A stretch of DNA of 64,000 bases from Nitratireductor aquimarinus (lineage in GTDB: Bacteria; Pseudomonadota; Alphaproteobacteria; Rhizobiales; Rhizobiaceae). The translations under genes and the position numbers were made by a program. Of this stretch, positions 17,776 to 25,640 are shown piece by piece. Where the stretch lies: NCBI RefSeq assembly GCF_046773475.1, contig NZ_CP177239.1, positions 3,596,001-3,660,000 on the forward strand, in the 5' to 3' direction. Under the pieces are notes generated by a model. That model did no database searches and was not told the origin of the DNA. It saw only the letters and a list, made by a program, of their open reading frames with translations. Numbering within the stretch: the stretch's first letter is position 1; each line of letters begins with the position of its first letter.

Positions 17776-19241
17776 TGGGCGCGCGCGGTGAAATCCGTTT
17801 TCTTTTGAACGGCGCGCCGGTGGCGCTGGGCAATGTCCGCCCGGACGAAACCCTGCTTGACTATCTGCGCCTGCGGCAGCGCCTGACCGGCACCAAGGAA
17901 GGCTGCGCGGAAGGCGATTGCGGTGCGTGCACCGTGCTCGTCGGTCGGTTGCGCAATGGCGCGCTTTCCTATGAGAGCGTCAATGCCTGCATCCGCTTCC
18001 TGGGATCGCTGGATGCCTGTCACGTGGTGACGGTGGAGCATTTGAAGCGGGCCGATGGCAGCCTGCATCCGGTCCAGCAGGCGATGGTCGATTATCACGG
18101 CTCGCAATGCGGCTTCTGCACGCCGGGCTTCGTCATGTCGCTTTACGCGCTCTGGATGCGCGAGGCGCAGCCCTCCGACAGGGCCATCGAAAAGGCATTG
18201 CAGGGCAATCTGTGCCGCTGCACCGGCTATGAACCCATCGTGCGGGCTGCGCGCGCGGTCTCCGACTATGGCAATGCCGCGTCTGACCCGCTGGCGACGG
18301 AGCGTGCTGCGGTGATCGCTGCGCTGCAAGGCATGAAGGATGGCGCGCGGGTGGAGATCGGCTCGGGCCGCGAGCGTCTGCTCATCCCGGCGGATGTCGA
18401 TGATTTTGCCGCGATCCTTGAAGCCGAGCCCGAGGCCACCATCGTCGCCGGTGCGACGGATGTGGGCTTATGGGTCACCAAATTCATGCGCGACATCGCG
18501 CCGGTGGTCTTCATCGGCGGGCTCGACGGCCTGCAGGAAATCCGTGAGCAGGATGGCGTCATCAGCATTGGCGCGGGCGTGAGCTACACCGGGGCATTTG
18601 AACTTCTGGCGAAACGCATTCCCGCGCTGGGCGCACTGATCGACCGCATTGGCGGCGAGCAGGTGCGCAATATGGGCACGATTGGCGGCAACATCGCCAA
18701 TGGCTCGCCCATCGGTGACACGCCGCCGCCACTGATCGCGCTTGGCGCAACGCTCACACTGCGCAGGGGCAGCGCGCGCCGCACAATTCCGCTGGAAGAT
18801 TTCTTCATCGACTACGGCAAGCAGGATCGCGCGCCCGGCGAGTTCGTCGAGGCGGTGCATGTTCCGGTGCCCGATGCGGCCTCCCGTTTCGCGGTCTGGA
18901 AAATCTCCAAGCGTCGGGATGAAGACATCACGGCGGTTCTCGGCGCGTTCGATCTGCGGATCGCCGATGGCCGGGTTGAAGCCGCCCGCATCGCCTATGG
19001 CGGCATGGCCGCGACGCCGAAACGCGCAAAAGCCGTCGAGGCGGCGCTGACCGGCAAGGCATGGACGCAGGAAACCGTCGAGGCAGCACTTTCGGCCTAT
19101 GACGGGGACTTCCAGCCCATCTCCGACATGCGCGCATCCGCCGACTATCGCATGATGGCGGCGAAGAACCTGCTGCGCCGCTATTTCCTTGAAAGCACCG
19201 GCGCTGGCGCGGTGGACCTCTCCAGACATGAGGCGGCCTGA
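17775..19241 (+). CDS. xdhA: Xanthine dehydrogenase small subunit (2Fe-2S and FAD domains)
   Basis: 488 residues. The plant-type [2Fe-2S] domain has Cys44, Cys49 and Cys52 in GCAEGDCGACTV. The second cluster domain has SQCGFCTPGF and LCRCTGYEP (about 145-152). A FAD-binding domain follows (about 190-370, IVAGATDVGLWVT and NMGTIGGNIANGSPIGD), then the CO-dehydrogenase flavoprotein C-terminal domain. It carries electrons from the molybdenum subunit to NAD+. It overlaps uraH by one base and precedes xdhB by 2 bases. Confidence 0.96.
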   Translation: MGARGEIRFLLNGAPVALGNVRPDETLLDYLRLRQRLTGTKEGCAEGDCGACTVLVGRLRNGALSYESVNACIRFLGSLDACHVVTVEHLKRADGSLHPVQQAMVDYHGSQCGFCTPGFVMSLYALWMREAQPSDRAIEKALQGNLCRCTGYEPIVRAARAVSDYGNAASDPLATERAAVIAALQGMKDGARVEIGSGRERLLIPADVDDFAAILEAEPEATIVAGATDVGLWVTKFMRDIAPVVFIGGLDGLQEIREQDGVISIGAGVSYTGAFELLAKRIPALGALIDRIGGEQVRNMGTIGGNIANGSPIGDTPPPLIALGATLTLRRGSARRTIPLEDFFIDYGKQDRAPGEFVEAVHVPVPDAASRFAVWKISKRRDEDITAVLGAFDLRIADGRVEAARIAYGGMAATPKRAKAVEAALTGKAWTQETVEAALSAYDGDFQPISDMRASADYRMMAAKNLLRRYFLESTGAGAVDLSRHEAA

Positions 19242-19243
19242 CC

Positions 19244-21586
19244 ATGACGCGGCATGAACCACGCACGCAGGGCAAGGCGAAGATCGATGGCGGTGTCGCC
19301 AGCGACGAGAAGCACGATTCCGCCCGCAAACATGTAAGCGGCGAGGCCATCTATATCGATGACATGGCCGAACCCGCCGGCACGCTGCATGCCTGTCTCG
19401 GTCTTTCCGAGGTGGCGCATGGCGCGATCACCGGCTTTGACCTTTCCGATGTGCGGGCAGCGCCCGGCGTTGTCGCCGTTCTGACGGCGAACGATGTGCC
19501 CGGCGACAACGATATGAGCCCGACCGGGCTGCATGACGAGCCCATTCTGGCAGACGGGCGTGTGCAGTTTTTCGGCCAGCCGGTTTTCGCCGTCATTGCC
19601 GAAACGCGCGAAGCGGCGCGGCGCGCCTGCCGTCTGGCGAAGATCGACTATGCGGAAGAACCCGCACTGATCGATGTCGCCGATGCCGCGGATGACGCGA
19701 AGCTCGTTACCGCACCGCTGAAGCTTGAGCGCGGTGACAGCGCTGCGGCGATTGCCGCTGCGCCGCACACGGTCCGCGGTCAGATGCGGGTTGGCGGGCA
19801 GGACCATTTCTATCTTGAAGGCCAGATCGCTTTCGCGCTTCCGGGCGAAGACGGCGATGTGACCGTGTTTTCCTCCACCCAGCACCCAAGCGAGGTGCAG
19901 CACATGGTGGCGCATGCGCTGGGCGTTCCCTCCCACGCCGTCACCATCGAGGTGCGGCGCATGGGTGGCGGCTTCGGCGGCAAGGAAACACAGGCCAATC
20001 TGTTCGCCACCATTGCGGCCATTGCCGCCAAGAAGCTGAACCGGCCGGTCAAGCTGCGTCCCGACCGGGATGACGACATGACCGCGACCGGCAAGCGTCA
20101 CGACTTCCTGATCGATTACACGGTCGGTTTCGATGATGAGGGCGGCATTCTCGGCGTCGATTTCACCTATGCCGCGCGCTGCGGCTATGCGGCGGATCTC
20201 TCCGGTCCGGTGACAGACCGGGCGCTGTTTCACTGCGACAACACCTATTTCTACCCGGCTGCGCGGGCCGTCTCGCGCCCGCTCTACACGAACACCGTTT
20301 CCAACACCGCGTTTCGCGGTTTCGGTGGGCCGCAGGGCATGGTTGGCGCAGAGCGCATCATCGATGAGGTGGCCTTCGCGCTGGGCAGGGACCCGCTCGA
20401 AATCCGCAAGAAAAACCTCTACGGCACGGACGACCGCAACGTCACGCCCTATCACCAGACGGTGGAGGACAATGTTGCAGAACGGGTCATCGCCGAACTG
20501 GAAGCGAGTGCCGATTATGCCGCGCGTCGGCGTGAAATCGCGGCCTTCAACGCAAAAAGCCCGGTCATCAAGCGTGGTCTGGCGCTGACGCCGGTCAAGT
20601 TCGGCATCTCCTTCACGGCCACGCATTTCAATCAGGCCGGCGCGCTGGTGCATGTCTACACGGATGGCTCGGTGCATCTGAACCATGGCGGCACCGAAAT
20701 GGGGCAGGGGCTGCACACCAAGGTGGCGCAGATCGTTGCCGAGGAATTCCAGATCGACATCGATCAGGTGAAGATCACCGCCACGACCACGGGCAAGGTG
20801 CCCAACACCTCCGCAACGGCGGCTTCCTCCGGCACGGATTTGAACGGCATGGCCGCGCAGGACGCGGCGCGCCAGATCAAGAACCGGCTGATCGCCTTCG
20901 CCGCTGAGGCGCATGACGTGCCGAAGGATCAGGTGGTGTTCCTCCCGGGCCGGGTGCGCATCGGCAACCGTGAAATTCCCTTCGCCGAGCTGATCGGCGA
21001 GGCCTATATGGCCCGCATCCAGCTTTCCGCAGCCGGTTTCTACAAGACGCCGAAGATCCACTGGGATCGCGACAAGGGGCAGGGGCGGCCGTTCTACTAC
21101 TTCGCCTATGGCGCAGCCTGCGCCGAGGTCTCCGTGGACACGCTGACCGGCGAATACATGGTCGAGCGCGTTGATATTCTGCACGAGACGGGCCGCTCGC
21201 TGAACCGCGCCATCGACATTGGCCAGATCGAGGGCGGCTTCATTCAGGGTATGGGCTGGCTGACGACGGAAGAGCTGGTCTGGGACGGCAAGGGGCGGCT
21301 TCGGACGCATGCGCCTTCAACCTACAAGATCCCGCTCGCGTCCGACCGGCCAAAAGCGTTCAACGTGGCGCTTGCCGACTGGGCGGAAAACGCCGAGCCG
21401 ACGGTGCACCGTTCCAAGGCCGTGGGCGAGCCGCCCTTCATGCTGGCCATGTGCGTGCTTCACGCACTGTCCGATGCGGTGGCGAGCGTTGCCGGTCACA
21501 CGGTCTGCCCGCGTCTCGATGCGCCGGCCACGCCGGAGCGTGTGCTGATGGCGGTGGAACGCATGAAGGCTGAAGGCGCGCGCTAG
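19244..21586 (+). CDS. xdhB: Xanthine dehydrogenase molybdopterin-binding subunit
   Basis: 780 residues, standard XdhB length. Motifs include GGGFGGKETQ (about 242-251, Mo-cofactor region), FRGFGGPQG, EMGQGLHTKVAQ and the late VGEPPFMLA with the catalytic glutamate. It oxidises hypoxanthine and xanthine to urate. Its last codons and TAG fall inside a perfect 47-bp inverted repeat (21583-21746), so the extreme C-terminus may have been set by an insertion. XdhC follows after that element. Confidence 0.96.
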   Translation: MTRHEPRTQGKAKIDGGVASDEKHDSARKHVSGEAIYIDDMAEPAGTLHACLGLSEVAHGAITGFDLSDVRAAPGVVAVLTANDVPGDNDMSPTGLHDEPILADGRVQFFGQPVFAVIAETREAARRACRLAKIDYAEEPALIDVADAADDAKLVTAPLKLERGDSAAAIAAAPHTVRGQMRVGGQDHFYLEGQIAFALPGEDGDVTVFSSTQHPSEVQHMVAHALGVPSHAVTIEVRRMGGGFGGKETQANLFATIAAIAAKKLNRPVKLRPDRDDDMTATGKRHDFLIDYTVGFDDEGGILGVDFTYAARCGYAADLSGPVTDRALFHCDNTYFYPAARAVSRPLYTNTVSNTAFRGFGGPQGMVGAERIIDEVAFALGRDPLEIRKKNLYGTDDRNVTPYHQTVEDNVAERVIAELEASADYAARRREIAAFNAKSPVIKRGLALTPVKFGISFTATHFNQAGALVHVYTDGSVHLNHGGTEMGQGLHTKVAQIVAEEFQIDIDQVKITATTTGKVPNTSATAASSGTDLNGMAAQDAARQIKNRLIAFAAEAHDVPKDQVVFLPGRVRIGNREIPFAELIGEAYMARIQLSAAGFYKTPKIHWDRDKGQGRPFYYFAYGAACAEVSVDTLTGEYMVERVDILHETGRSLNRAIDIGQIEGGFIQGMGWLTTEELVWDGKGRLRTHAPSTYKIPLASDRPKAFNVALADWAENAEPTVHRSKAVGEPPFMLAMCVLHALSDAVASVAGHTVCPRLDAPATPERVLMAVERMKAEGAR

Positions 21587-21746
21587 GGTCAGGACCCATT
21601 AATATGGCCGCAATGGTCGGCCTGATTTGCACGGGCTACTTTGTCGCAAGTCCTTGAAAGACGTGAAGTCTTCCTGCGGCCTTGCTTCGCGTATCCGAAC
21701 AAATCAGGCCGACCATTGCGGCCATATTAATGGGTCCTGACCCTAG
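21583..21746. mobile_element. Candidate MITE-like element: perfect 47-bp inverted repeat with 70-bp centre
   Basis: The left arm 21583-21629 (starts CTAGGGTCAGGACCCATTAA) is the exact reverse complement of the right arm 21700-21746. The centre (21630-21699) is 70 bases with no gene. Arm tips contain the short dyad GGGTC, AG, GACCC. Both ends are CTAG, which could be a 4-bp target duplication as in IS5-like elements, but CTAG is itself palindromic so this cannot be decided. The left end includes the xdhB stop codon. There is no transposase, so if mobile it would be non-autonomous. Strong RNA folding would also terminate or stabilise xdhB mRNA. Confidence 0.6.
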
Positions 21747-21843
21747 ATTGGGCGCCTTCCTGCCGTTATCGTTCTGACATGCTTCTGCTTCTTCGCACTG
21801 GTCTCTGGTTCGCGTCTTCTCACCGTCATGCATGGGGGCGGCA

Positions 21844-22647
21844 ATGAGCCATCCAACTGAAACCCTTCGGACATTTCTGGATGCCGCGCCGTCCGCCGCT
21901 CTCGTCGAGGTGCGCGAGGCGAAAGGCTCCACCCCGCGCGAAGAGGGCGCGTGGATGCTGGTTTCGCCCGAGGCGATTTTTGGAACCATCGGTGGCGGCC
22001 AGCTTGAATTCATGGCGATTGCCAGGGCGCGCGAACTCATCTCGGACAATCTTGCAAACGGTGCTCTCGACATTCCGCTGGGACCGGAAATCGGCCAGTG
22101 CTGCGGCGGCCGGGTGGCGCTCGACATTCGCCTTCTCGATGAGGCGGAGCGCAGGGCGCTGGTGAAGCGCGTCGGCGATGAGGCGAACGCCTTCCCGCAG
22201 GTGATCCTGTTTGGCGGCGGCCATGTCGGCCATGCGCTGGCGGCAGCGCTGATCCCGCTGCCCGTGCGGGTGCTGGTGGTCGAGACCCGTGAGGAAGCGC
22301 TGGAGGATTTTCCAAGCGATGTGGAGACGCGCCTTGCGGCCCTGCCGGAAGAGGCGGTGCGTTCAGCCCCCGCCGGGACGGCCTTCGTGGTCCTGACCCA
22401 CGATCATGCGCTCGATTTCCTGCTGGTTGCCGAGGCGCTGGCGCGCGATGATGCGGCCTATGTCGGCATGATCGGCTCGAAAACCAAACGCGCGACCTTC
22501 CGGAGCTGGTATCTGAAGAATGGCGGCGATGAACGCCGTTTCGCGCAGCTGACCACCCCCATTGGCGGGAACGCCGTCCACGACAAGCGCCCCGCCGTCA
22601 TCGCAGCCATGGCGGCTGCGGAGATACTGACGGCTTTGCAGTCGTGA
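21844..22647 (+). CDS. xdhC: Xanthine dehydrogenase accessory protein XdhC
   Basis: 267 residues of the XdhC/CoxI family. The N-terminal domain has ALVEVREAKGSTPREEGAWM and GTIGGGQLEF. The C-terminal Rossmann-like domain has ILFGGGHVGHALA and YVGMIGSKTKR. It binds molybdenum cofactor, supports its sulfuration and hands it to XdhB. The start at 21844 follows GGGGGCGG; an earlier in-frame start 12 bases upstream is less likely. It is separated from xdhB by the inverted-repeat element, so it may rely on readthrough or its own promoter. Confidence 0.95.
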   Translation: MSHPTETLRTFLDAAPSAALVEVREAKGSTPREEGAWMLVSPEAIFGTIGGGQLEFMAIARARELISDNLANGALDIPLGPEIGQCCGGRVALDIRLLDEAERRALVKRVGDEANAFPQVILFGGGHVGHALAAALIPLPVRVLVVETREEALEDFPSDVETRLAALPEEAVRSAPAGTAFVVLTHDHALDFLLVAEALARDDAAYVGMIGSKTKRATFRSWYLKNGGDERRFAQLTTPIGGNAVHDKRPAVIAAMAAAEILTALQS

Positions 22648-22649
22648 TG

Positions 22650-22682
22650 TTGACATTTGTGTGTACAAACTTACATACTTCA
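22650..22682 (+). promoter_or_regulatory. Promoter and operator-like dyad of the brnT-brnA pair
   Basis: TTGACA at 22650-22655 is a consensus -35. A -10-like CATACT follows 18 bases later. Inside the spacer is the dyad TTTGT, GTGT, ACAAA (22656-22669). Placement fits autorepression by the antitoxin. The promoter begins just 3 bases after the xdhC stop. Confidence 0.6.
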
Positions 22683-22685
22683 TAA

Positions 22686-22991
22686 ATGAAGATCGCGGGC
22701 TTTGACTGGGACACCGGAAACTGGCCGAAATGCGCAAAGCATGGTGTCTCGAAGGACGAGATCGAACATGCGCTTCTTCATGACCCGTTGATTGCGCCTG
22801 ATCCAGCACACTCTGGGCCCGAAGATCGCTACATCGTCATCGGACGCAACCGGCAGGGCCGCCCCATGTTCATGGGCGTGACCTTTCGCATGGTTGACGG
22901 GAAGCGTCTTATTCGTCCGATCACAGCGCGCTATATGCATGCCAAGGAGGTGAAACGCTATGAAACGCAGCGTTCCCAAACTGAAAACTGA
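22686..22991 (+). CDS. brnT: BrnT-family ribonuclease toxin
   Basis: 101 residues of the DUF497/BrnT family: FDWDTGNWPKCAKHGVSKDEIEHAL near the N-terminus (read as FDWD and KHGVS motifs) and R-I-T-A-R-Y-M-H near the C-terminus. BrnT folds like RelE and is a ribosome-independent RNase neutralised by BrnA. The next gene overlaps it by 32 bases and encodes the antitoxin, so gene order toxin-first matches brnTA operons. It sits between xdhC and a LysR gene and looks like a recent insertion into the purine cluster. Confidence 0.88.
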   Translation: MKIAGFDWDTGNWPKCAKHGVSKDEIEHALLHDPLIAPDPAHSGPEDRYIVIGRNRQGRPMFMGVTFRMVDGKRLIRPITARYMHAKEVKRYETQRSQTEN

Positions 22992-23217
22992 TAAGGATGC
23001 GGAAGACTTCCTCGATCAGGATCTTTCCGATCTGGATTTTGGTGCATTCAAACCCGCCGGGTTCGAGTTCGAGAACAAGGCGGCAAGGGTGAATATGCGC
23101 ATGCCGCAAAGCCAGTTGGATGCCGTGAAGGCTGAGGCGAAGAAGCGTGGTGTTCCCTATCAGCGGCTCATGCGCGAGCTTGTTCAGCGCGGTCTGGAAA
23201 GTCTGCGTGCAGGCTGA
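22960..23217 (+). CDS. brnA: BrnA/CopG-type antitoxin
   Basis: 85 residues. The N-terminal acidic part (EDFLDQDLSDLDFGAF, about 13-28) should wrap the toxin, and the C-terminal ribbon-helix-helix (VNMRMPQSQLDAVKAEAKKR, about 46-65, then RLMRELVQRGL) should bind DNA. ATG at 22960 follows AAGGAGGTG inside brnT. It likely represses the pair through the dyad at 22656-22669. The gene ends 3 bases before the stop of the convergent LysR gene. Confidence 0.87.
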   Translation: MKRSVPKLKTDKDAEDFLDQDLSDLDFGAFKPAGFEFENKAARVNMRMPQSQLDAVKAEAKKRGVPYQRLMRELVQRGLESLRAG

Positions 23218-23220
23218 CCA

Positions 23221-24141
23221 TTATTGCTCTGACAGGGTCGCGCCAATCATGCGCTGGCAGCGGCCTGCCATGAAGTCCACCAGGAGCCGCACTTTGGGGT
23301 CCTGAAACTTCTTGTGCGGGTAGAGCGCGGCGAGCTTTACCGGCACTGGCGGGGTTTCGGGCAGGACCACCTGGAGCCGCCCGTCGCGCAAGAATGGTTC
23401 GATCTCGAAGCGGGGCTTGTTGACGATGCCGCGCCCGGCAAGCGCCCAGTCGGTGATCACGTCGCCATCGTCGGAATCGAACGGTCCCCCGACCTCGAAC
23501 TTTCGCGCGCCCTCCGGCGTTTGCAGCATCCAGAAATGCTCGCGTGCGCCGGGAAAGCGCAACATCAGGCAGTCGTGCCGCTCATCGATCAGCGCTTCGG
23601 GCGTCTTCGGTTCGCCGCGCCGTTTCAGATAATCAGGGGCCGCCGCCAGAACACGCTCGCAATCCATGATGCCGCGCATGCGGAAAGAGGAATTCTCCAG
23701 AATGCCGAGCTTGAAGGCGACGTCGATGCCCTCGCGCATCATGTCGACCTCATGGTCGGAGAGCCGTAAGCGAACCTCGATTTCGGGATACTGGTCGCGG
23801 AATTCGGGAATGCCGCTGGCGATCAGACGCTTGCCGATGCCGAGCGGCGCGGTGACGCGGATCGTGCCGCGCGGCTGGCCGGAAAGATCTGCGACCGAGG
23901 CTTCGGCTTCCGCCACCGCTTCGAGAACCTTGCGCGCGCCCTCATAGAAGACGCGGCCCTGCTCGGTGGGGGTGAGCTGGCGCGTGGTGCGGTTGAAGAG
24001 CCGCACGCCAAGATGCTTTTCGAGCTCCTTCACCCGGTTCGAGGCAACGGCCGGAGAAAGCCGCATGTCGCGGCCTGCTGAAGACAGATTGCCGAGTTCC
24101 ACGACGCGGACAAAAACGGCGATATTGTCGAGATAGGCCAT
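23221..24141 (-). CDS. LysR-family transcriptional regulator
   Basis: 306 residues from the ATG at 24141, chosen because GGGGGAAC lies just upstream; a longer in-frame ATG at 24177 lacks this. The HTH (about 1-60: YLDNIAVFVRVVELGNLSSAGRD, SPAVASNRVKELEKHLGVRLF) and substrate-binding domain (about 90-295) are complete, with the TTRQLTPTEQG segment seen in the CrgA/DmlR-like subgroup. It is divergent from puuD, so it may control urate oxidation, although two dispersed repeats sit between them. No inducer can be assigned. Confidence 0.9.
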   Translation of the reverse strand: MAYLDNIAVFVRVVELGNLSSAGRDMRLSPAVASNRVKELEKHLGVRLFNRTTRQLTPTEQGRVFYEGARKVLEAVAEAEASVADLSGQPRGTIRVTAPLGIGKRLIASGIPEFRDQYPEIEVRLRLSDHEVDMMREGIDVAFKLGILENSSFRMRGIMDCERVLAAAPDYLKRRGEPKTPEALIDERHDCLMLRFPGAREHFWMLQTPEGARKFEVGGPFDSDDGDVITDWALAGRGIVNKPRFEIEPFLRDGRLQVVLPETPPVPVKLAALYPHKKFQDPKVRLLVDFMAGRCQRMIGATLSEQ

Positions 24142-24247
24142 GCGGTTCCCCCAAGATTCGCGCGCATTATTTTCCATATTTTTTTGAAAGTCATCGTGAT
24201 CTTCCCCGCTTTCCGTTTATACCGGGTTCCGTCACCTTGGGCCGCCA

Positions 24248-24295
24248 GAGCAATTCCAGGAAAAGTGGTTACCGGTTTTCCGTCTGGAATTGCGC
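24248..24295 (+). repeat. 48-bp dispersed repeat, copy 1
   Basis: It begins GAGCAATTCCAGGAAAAGTG and ends GGAATTGCGC; the ends are complementary so it folds. Copies also lie at 24309 and 63270. It matches a repeat type commonly seen between genes of Hyphomicrobiales. Confidence 0.85.
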
Positions 24296-24308
24296 AGGAA
24301 CAATGAAT

Positions 24309-24356
24309 GAGCAATTCCAGGAAAAGTGGTCACCGGTTTTCCGTCCGAAGTTGGGC
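24309..24356 (+). repeat. 48-bp dispersed repeat, copy 2
   Basis: Same 5' half as copy 1, with substitutions in the 3' half (GAAGTTGGGC in place of GGAATTGCGC). It lies 13 bases after copy 1 in the same orientation, upstream of puuD. Confidence 0.85.
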
Positions 24357-24422
24357 AAAAGGAAGCGCGCAGGAACAAGGCTGGCTATTGGGGCAGGGCT
24401 GACGGGAGTTGAGGGAACGGGC

Positions 24423-25637
24423 ATGAACGATTACGCGGTTTTGTGGGACTGGCTGTCCTTTGGCGTGCGCTGGCTGCATGTGGTCACGGCCATCGCCTGG
24501 ATTGGCTCATCCTTCTATTTCATCGCGCTGGATCTGGGGCTGGTGAAACGGCCGGGTCTGCCCGAGGGCGTGCATGGCGAGGAATGGCAGGTCCATGGCG
24601 GCGGTTTCTATCATATCCAGAAATACATGGTCGCGCCGGCCTCAATGCCCGAGCACCTGACCTGGTTCAAATGGGAATCCTACTCCACCTGGCTGTCCGG
24701 TTTCGCGCTGCTCGCCATCGTCTATTATGCGGGCGCGGATCTCTATCTGGTCGACCGCAATGTGCTTGATGTGCCGGCCTGGGGCGGCATCCTGATCTCG
24801 CTCGCTTCAATCGGGCTTGGCTGGCTGCTCTACGACCTTCTGTGCAAATCGCCGCTCGGCAAGAACGACACGGCGCTGATGCTGGTGCTCTATGTGATCC
24901 TTGTGGTGATGGCGTGGGGCTATACGCAGCTCTTCACCGGTCGCGCGGCCTTCCTGCATCTGGGCGCGTTCACCGCGACGATCATGACGGCGAATGTCTT
25001 CCTGATCATCATCCCCAATCAGAAGATCGTGGTGGCCGATCTGAAGGCGGGGCGCACGCCCGACCCGAAACTTGGCCTGCAGGCGAAGCAGCGTTCACTG
25101 CACAACAATTACCTGACGCTGCCCGTCGTCTTCCTGATGCTGTCGAACCATTATCCGCTGGCCTTCGGCACCCAGTTCAACTGGATCATCGCATCGCTCA
25201 TCTTCATCATCGGCGTGCTGATCCGGCACTATTTCAACACCGTGCACGCCCGCAAGGGCACCCCGCACTGGACCTGGGGGCTGGCCGGCGTTCTCTTCAT
25301 CATCATCATGTGGCTCTCCACCGTGCCGCAGGTGCTGACGGGCGAGACGAAGCTTTCGGCGACGGGGCAGACCTTCGTCGCCTCGACCCATTTTCCGGCG
25401 GTGCGCGACACGGTGATGGGACGTTGCGCCATGTGCCACGCGGTGGTGCCGGGCTATGAGGGCATTCCCTACCCACCGAAGAATGTTGTGCTCGACACGG
25501 ATGCGGCTATTGCCGAGCACGCGCGTGAAATCTATCTGCAGGCAGGCCGCAGCCACGCCATGCCGCCCGGCAATGTTTCGGGCATCACGGACGAGGAGCG
25601 GCAACTGATCGTTACCTGGTTCGAGGAGGCGCGCTAG
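24423..25637 (+). CDS. puuD: Urate hydroxylase PuuD (membrane urate oxidase with cytochrome c domain)
   Basis: 404 residues. Eight or so membrane helices (from LSFGVRWLHVVTAIAWIGSSFYF, about 10-32, to LFIIIMWLSTVPQVL) are followed by a C-terminal cytochrome c domain with heme motif CAMCH (about 335-339) and a downstream axial-type Met (HAMPPGN). It converts urate to 5-hydroxyisourate at the inner membrane, passing electrons to the respiratory chain; no soluble UaZ-type uricase is visible. The start at 24423 follows GAGGGA; the frame extends upstream only through the dispersed repeats. Confidence 0.94.
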   Translation: MNDYAVLWDWLSFGVRWLHVVTAIAWIGSSFYFIALDLGLVKRPGLPEGVHGEEWQVHGGGFYHIQKYMVAPASMPEHLTWFKWESYSTWLSGFALLAIVYYAGADLYLVDRNVLDVPAWGGILISLASIGLGWLLYDLLCKSPLGKNDTALMLVLYVILVVMAWGYTQLFTGRAAFLHLGAFTATIMTANVFLIIIPNQKIVVADLKAGRTPDPKLGLQAKQRSLHNNYLTLPVVFLMLSNHYPLAFGTQFNWIIASLIFIIGVLIRHYFNTVHARKGTPHWTWGLAGVLFIIIMWLSTVPQVLTGETKLSATGQTFVASTHFPAVRDTVMGRCAMCHAVVPGYEGIPYPPKNVVLDTDAAIAEHAREIYLQAGRSHAMPPGNVSGITDEERQLIVTWFEEAR

Positions 25638-25640
25638 CGC

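Noticed and set aside
19181..21310. A 709-codon minus-strand frame opposite xdhB
   Set aside because: No recognisable domain and exact overlap with a well-conserved gene; a GC-rich shadow frame.
21630..21699. A gene or transposase fragment inside the 47-bp inverted repeat
   Set aside because: The 70-base centre has stops in the relevant frames and no recognisable peptide.
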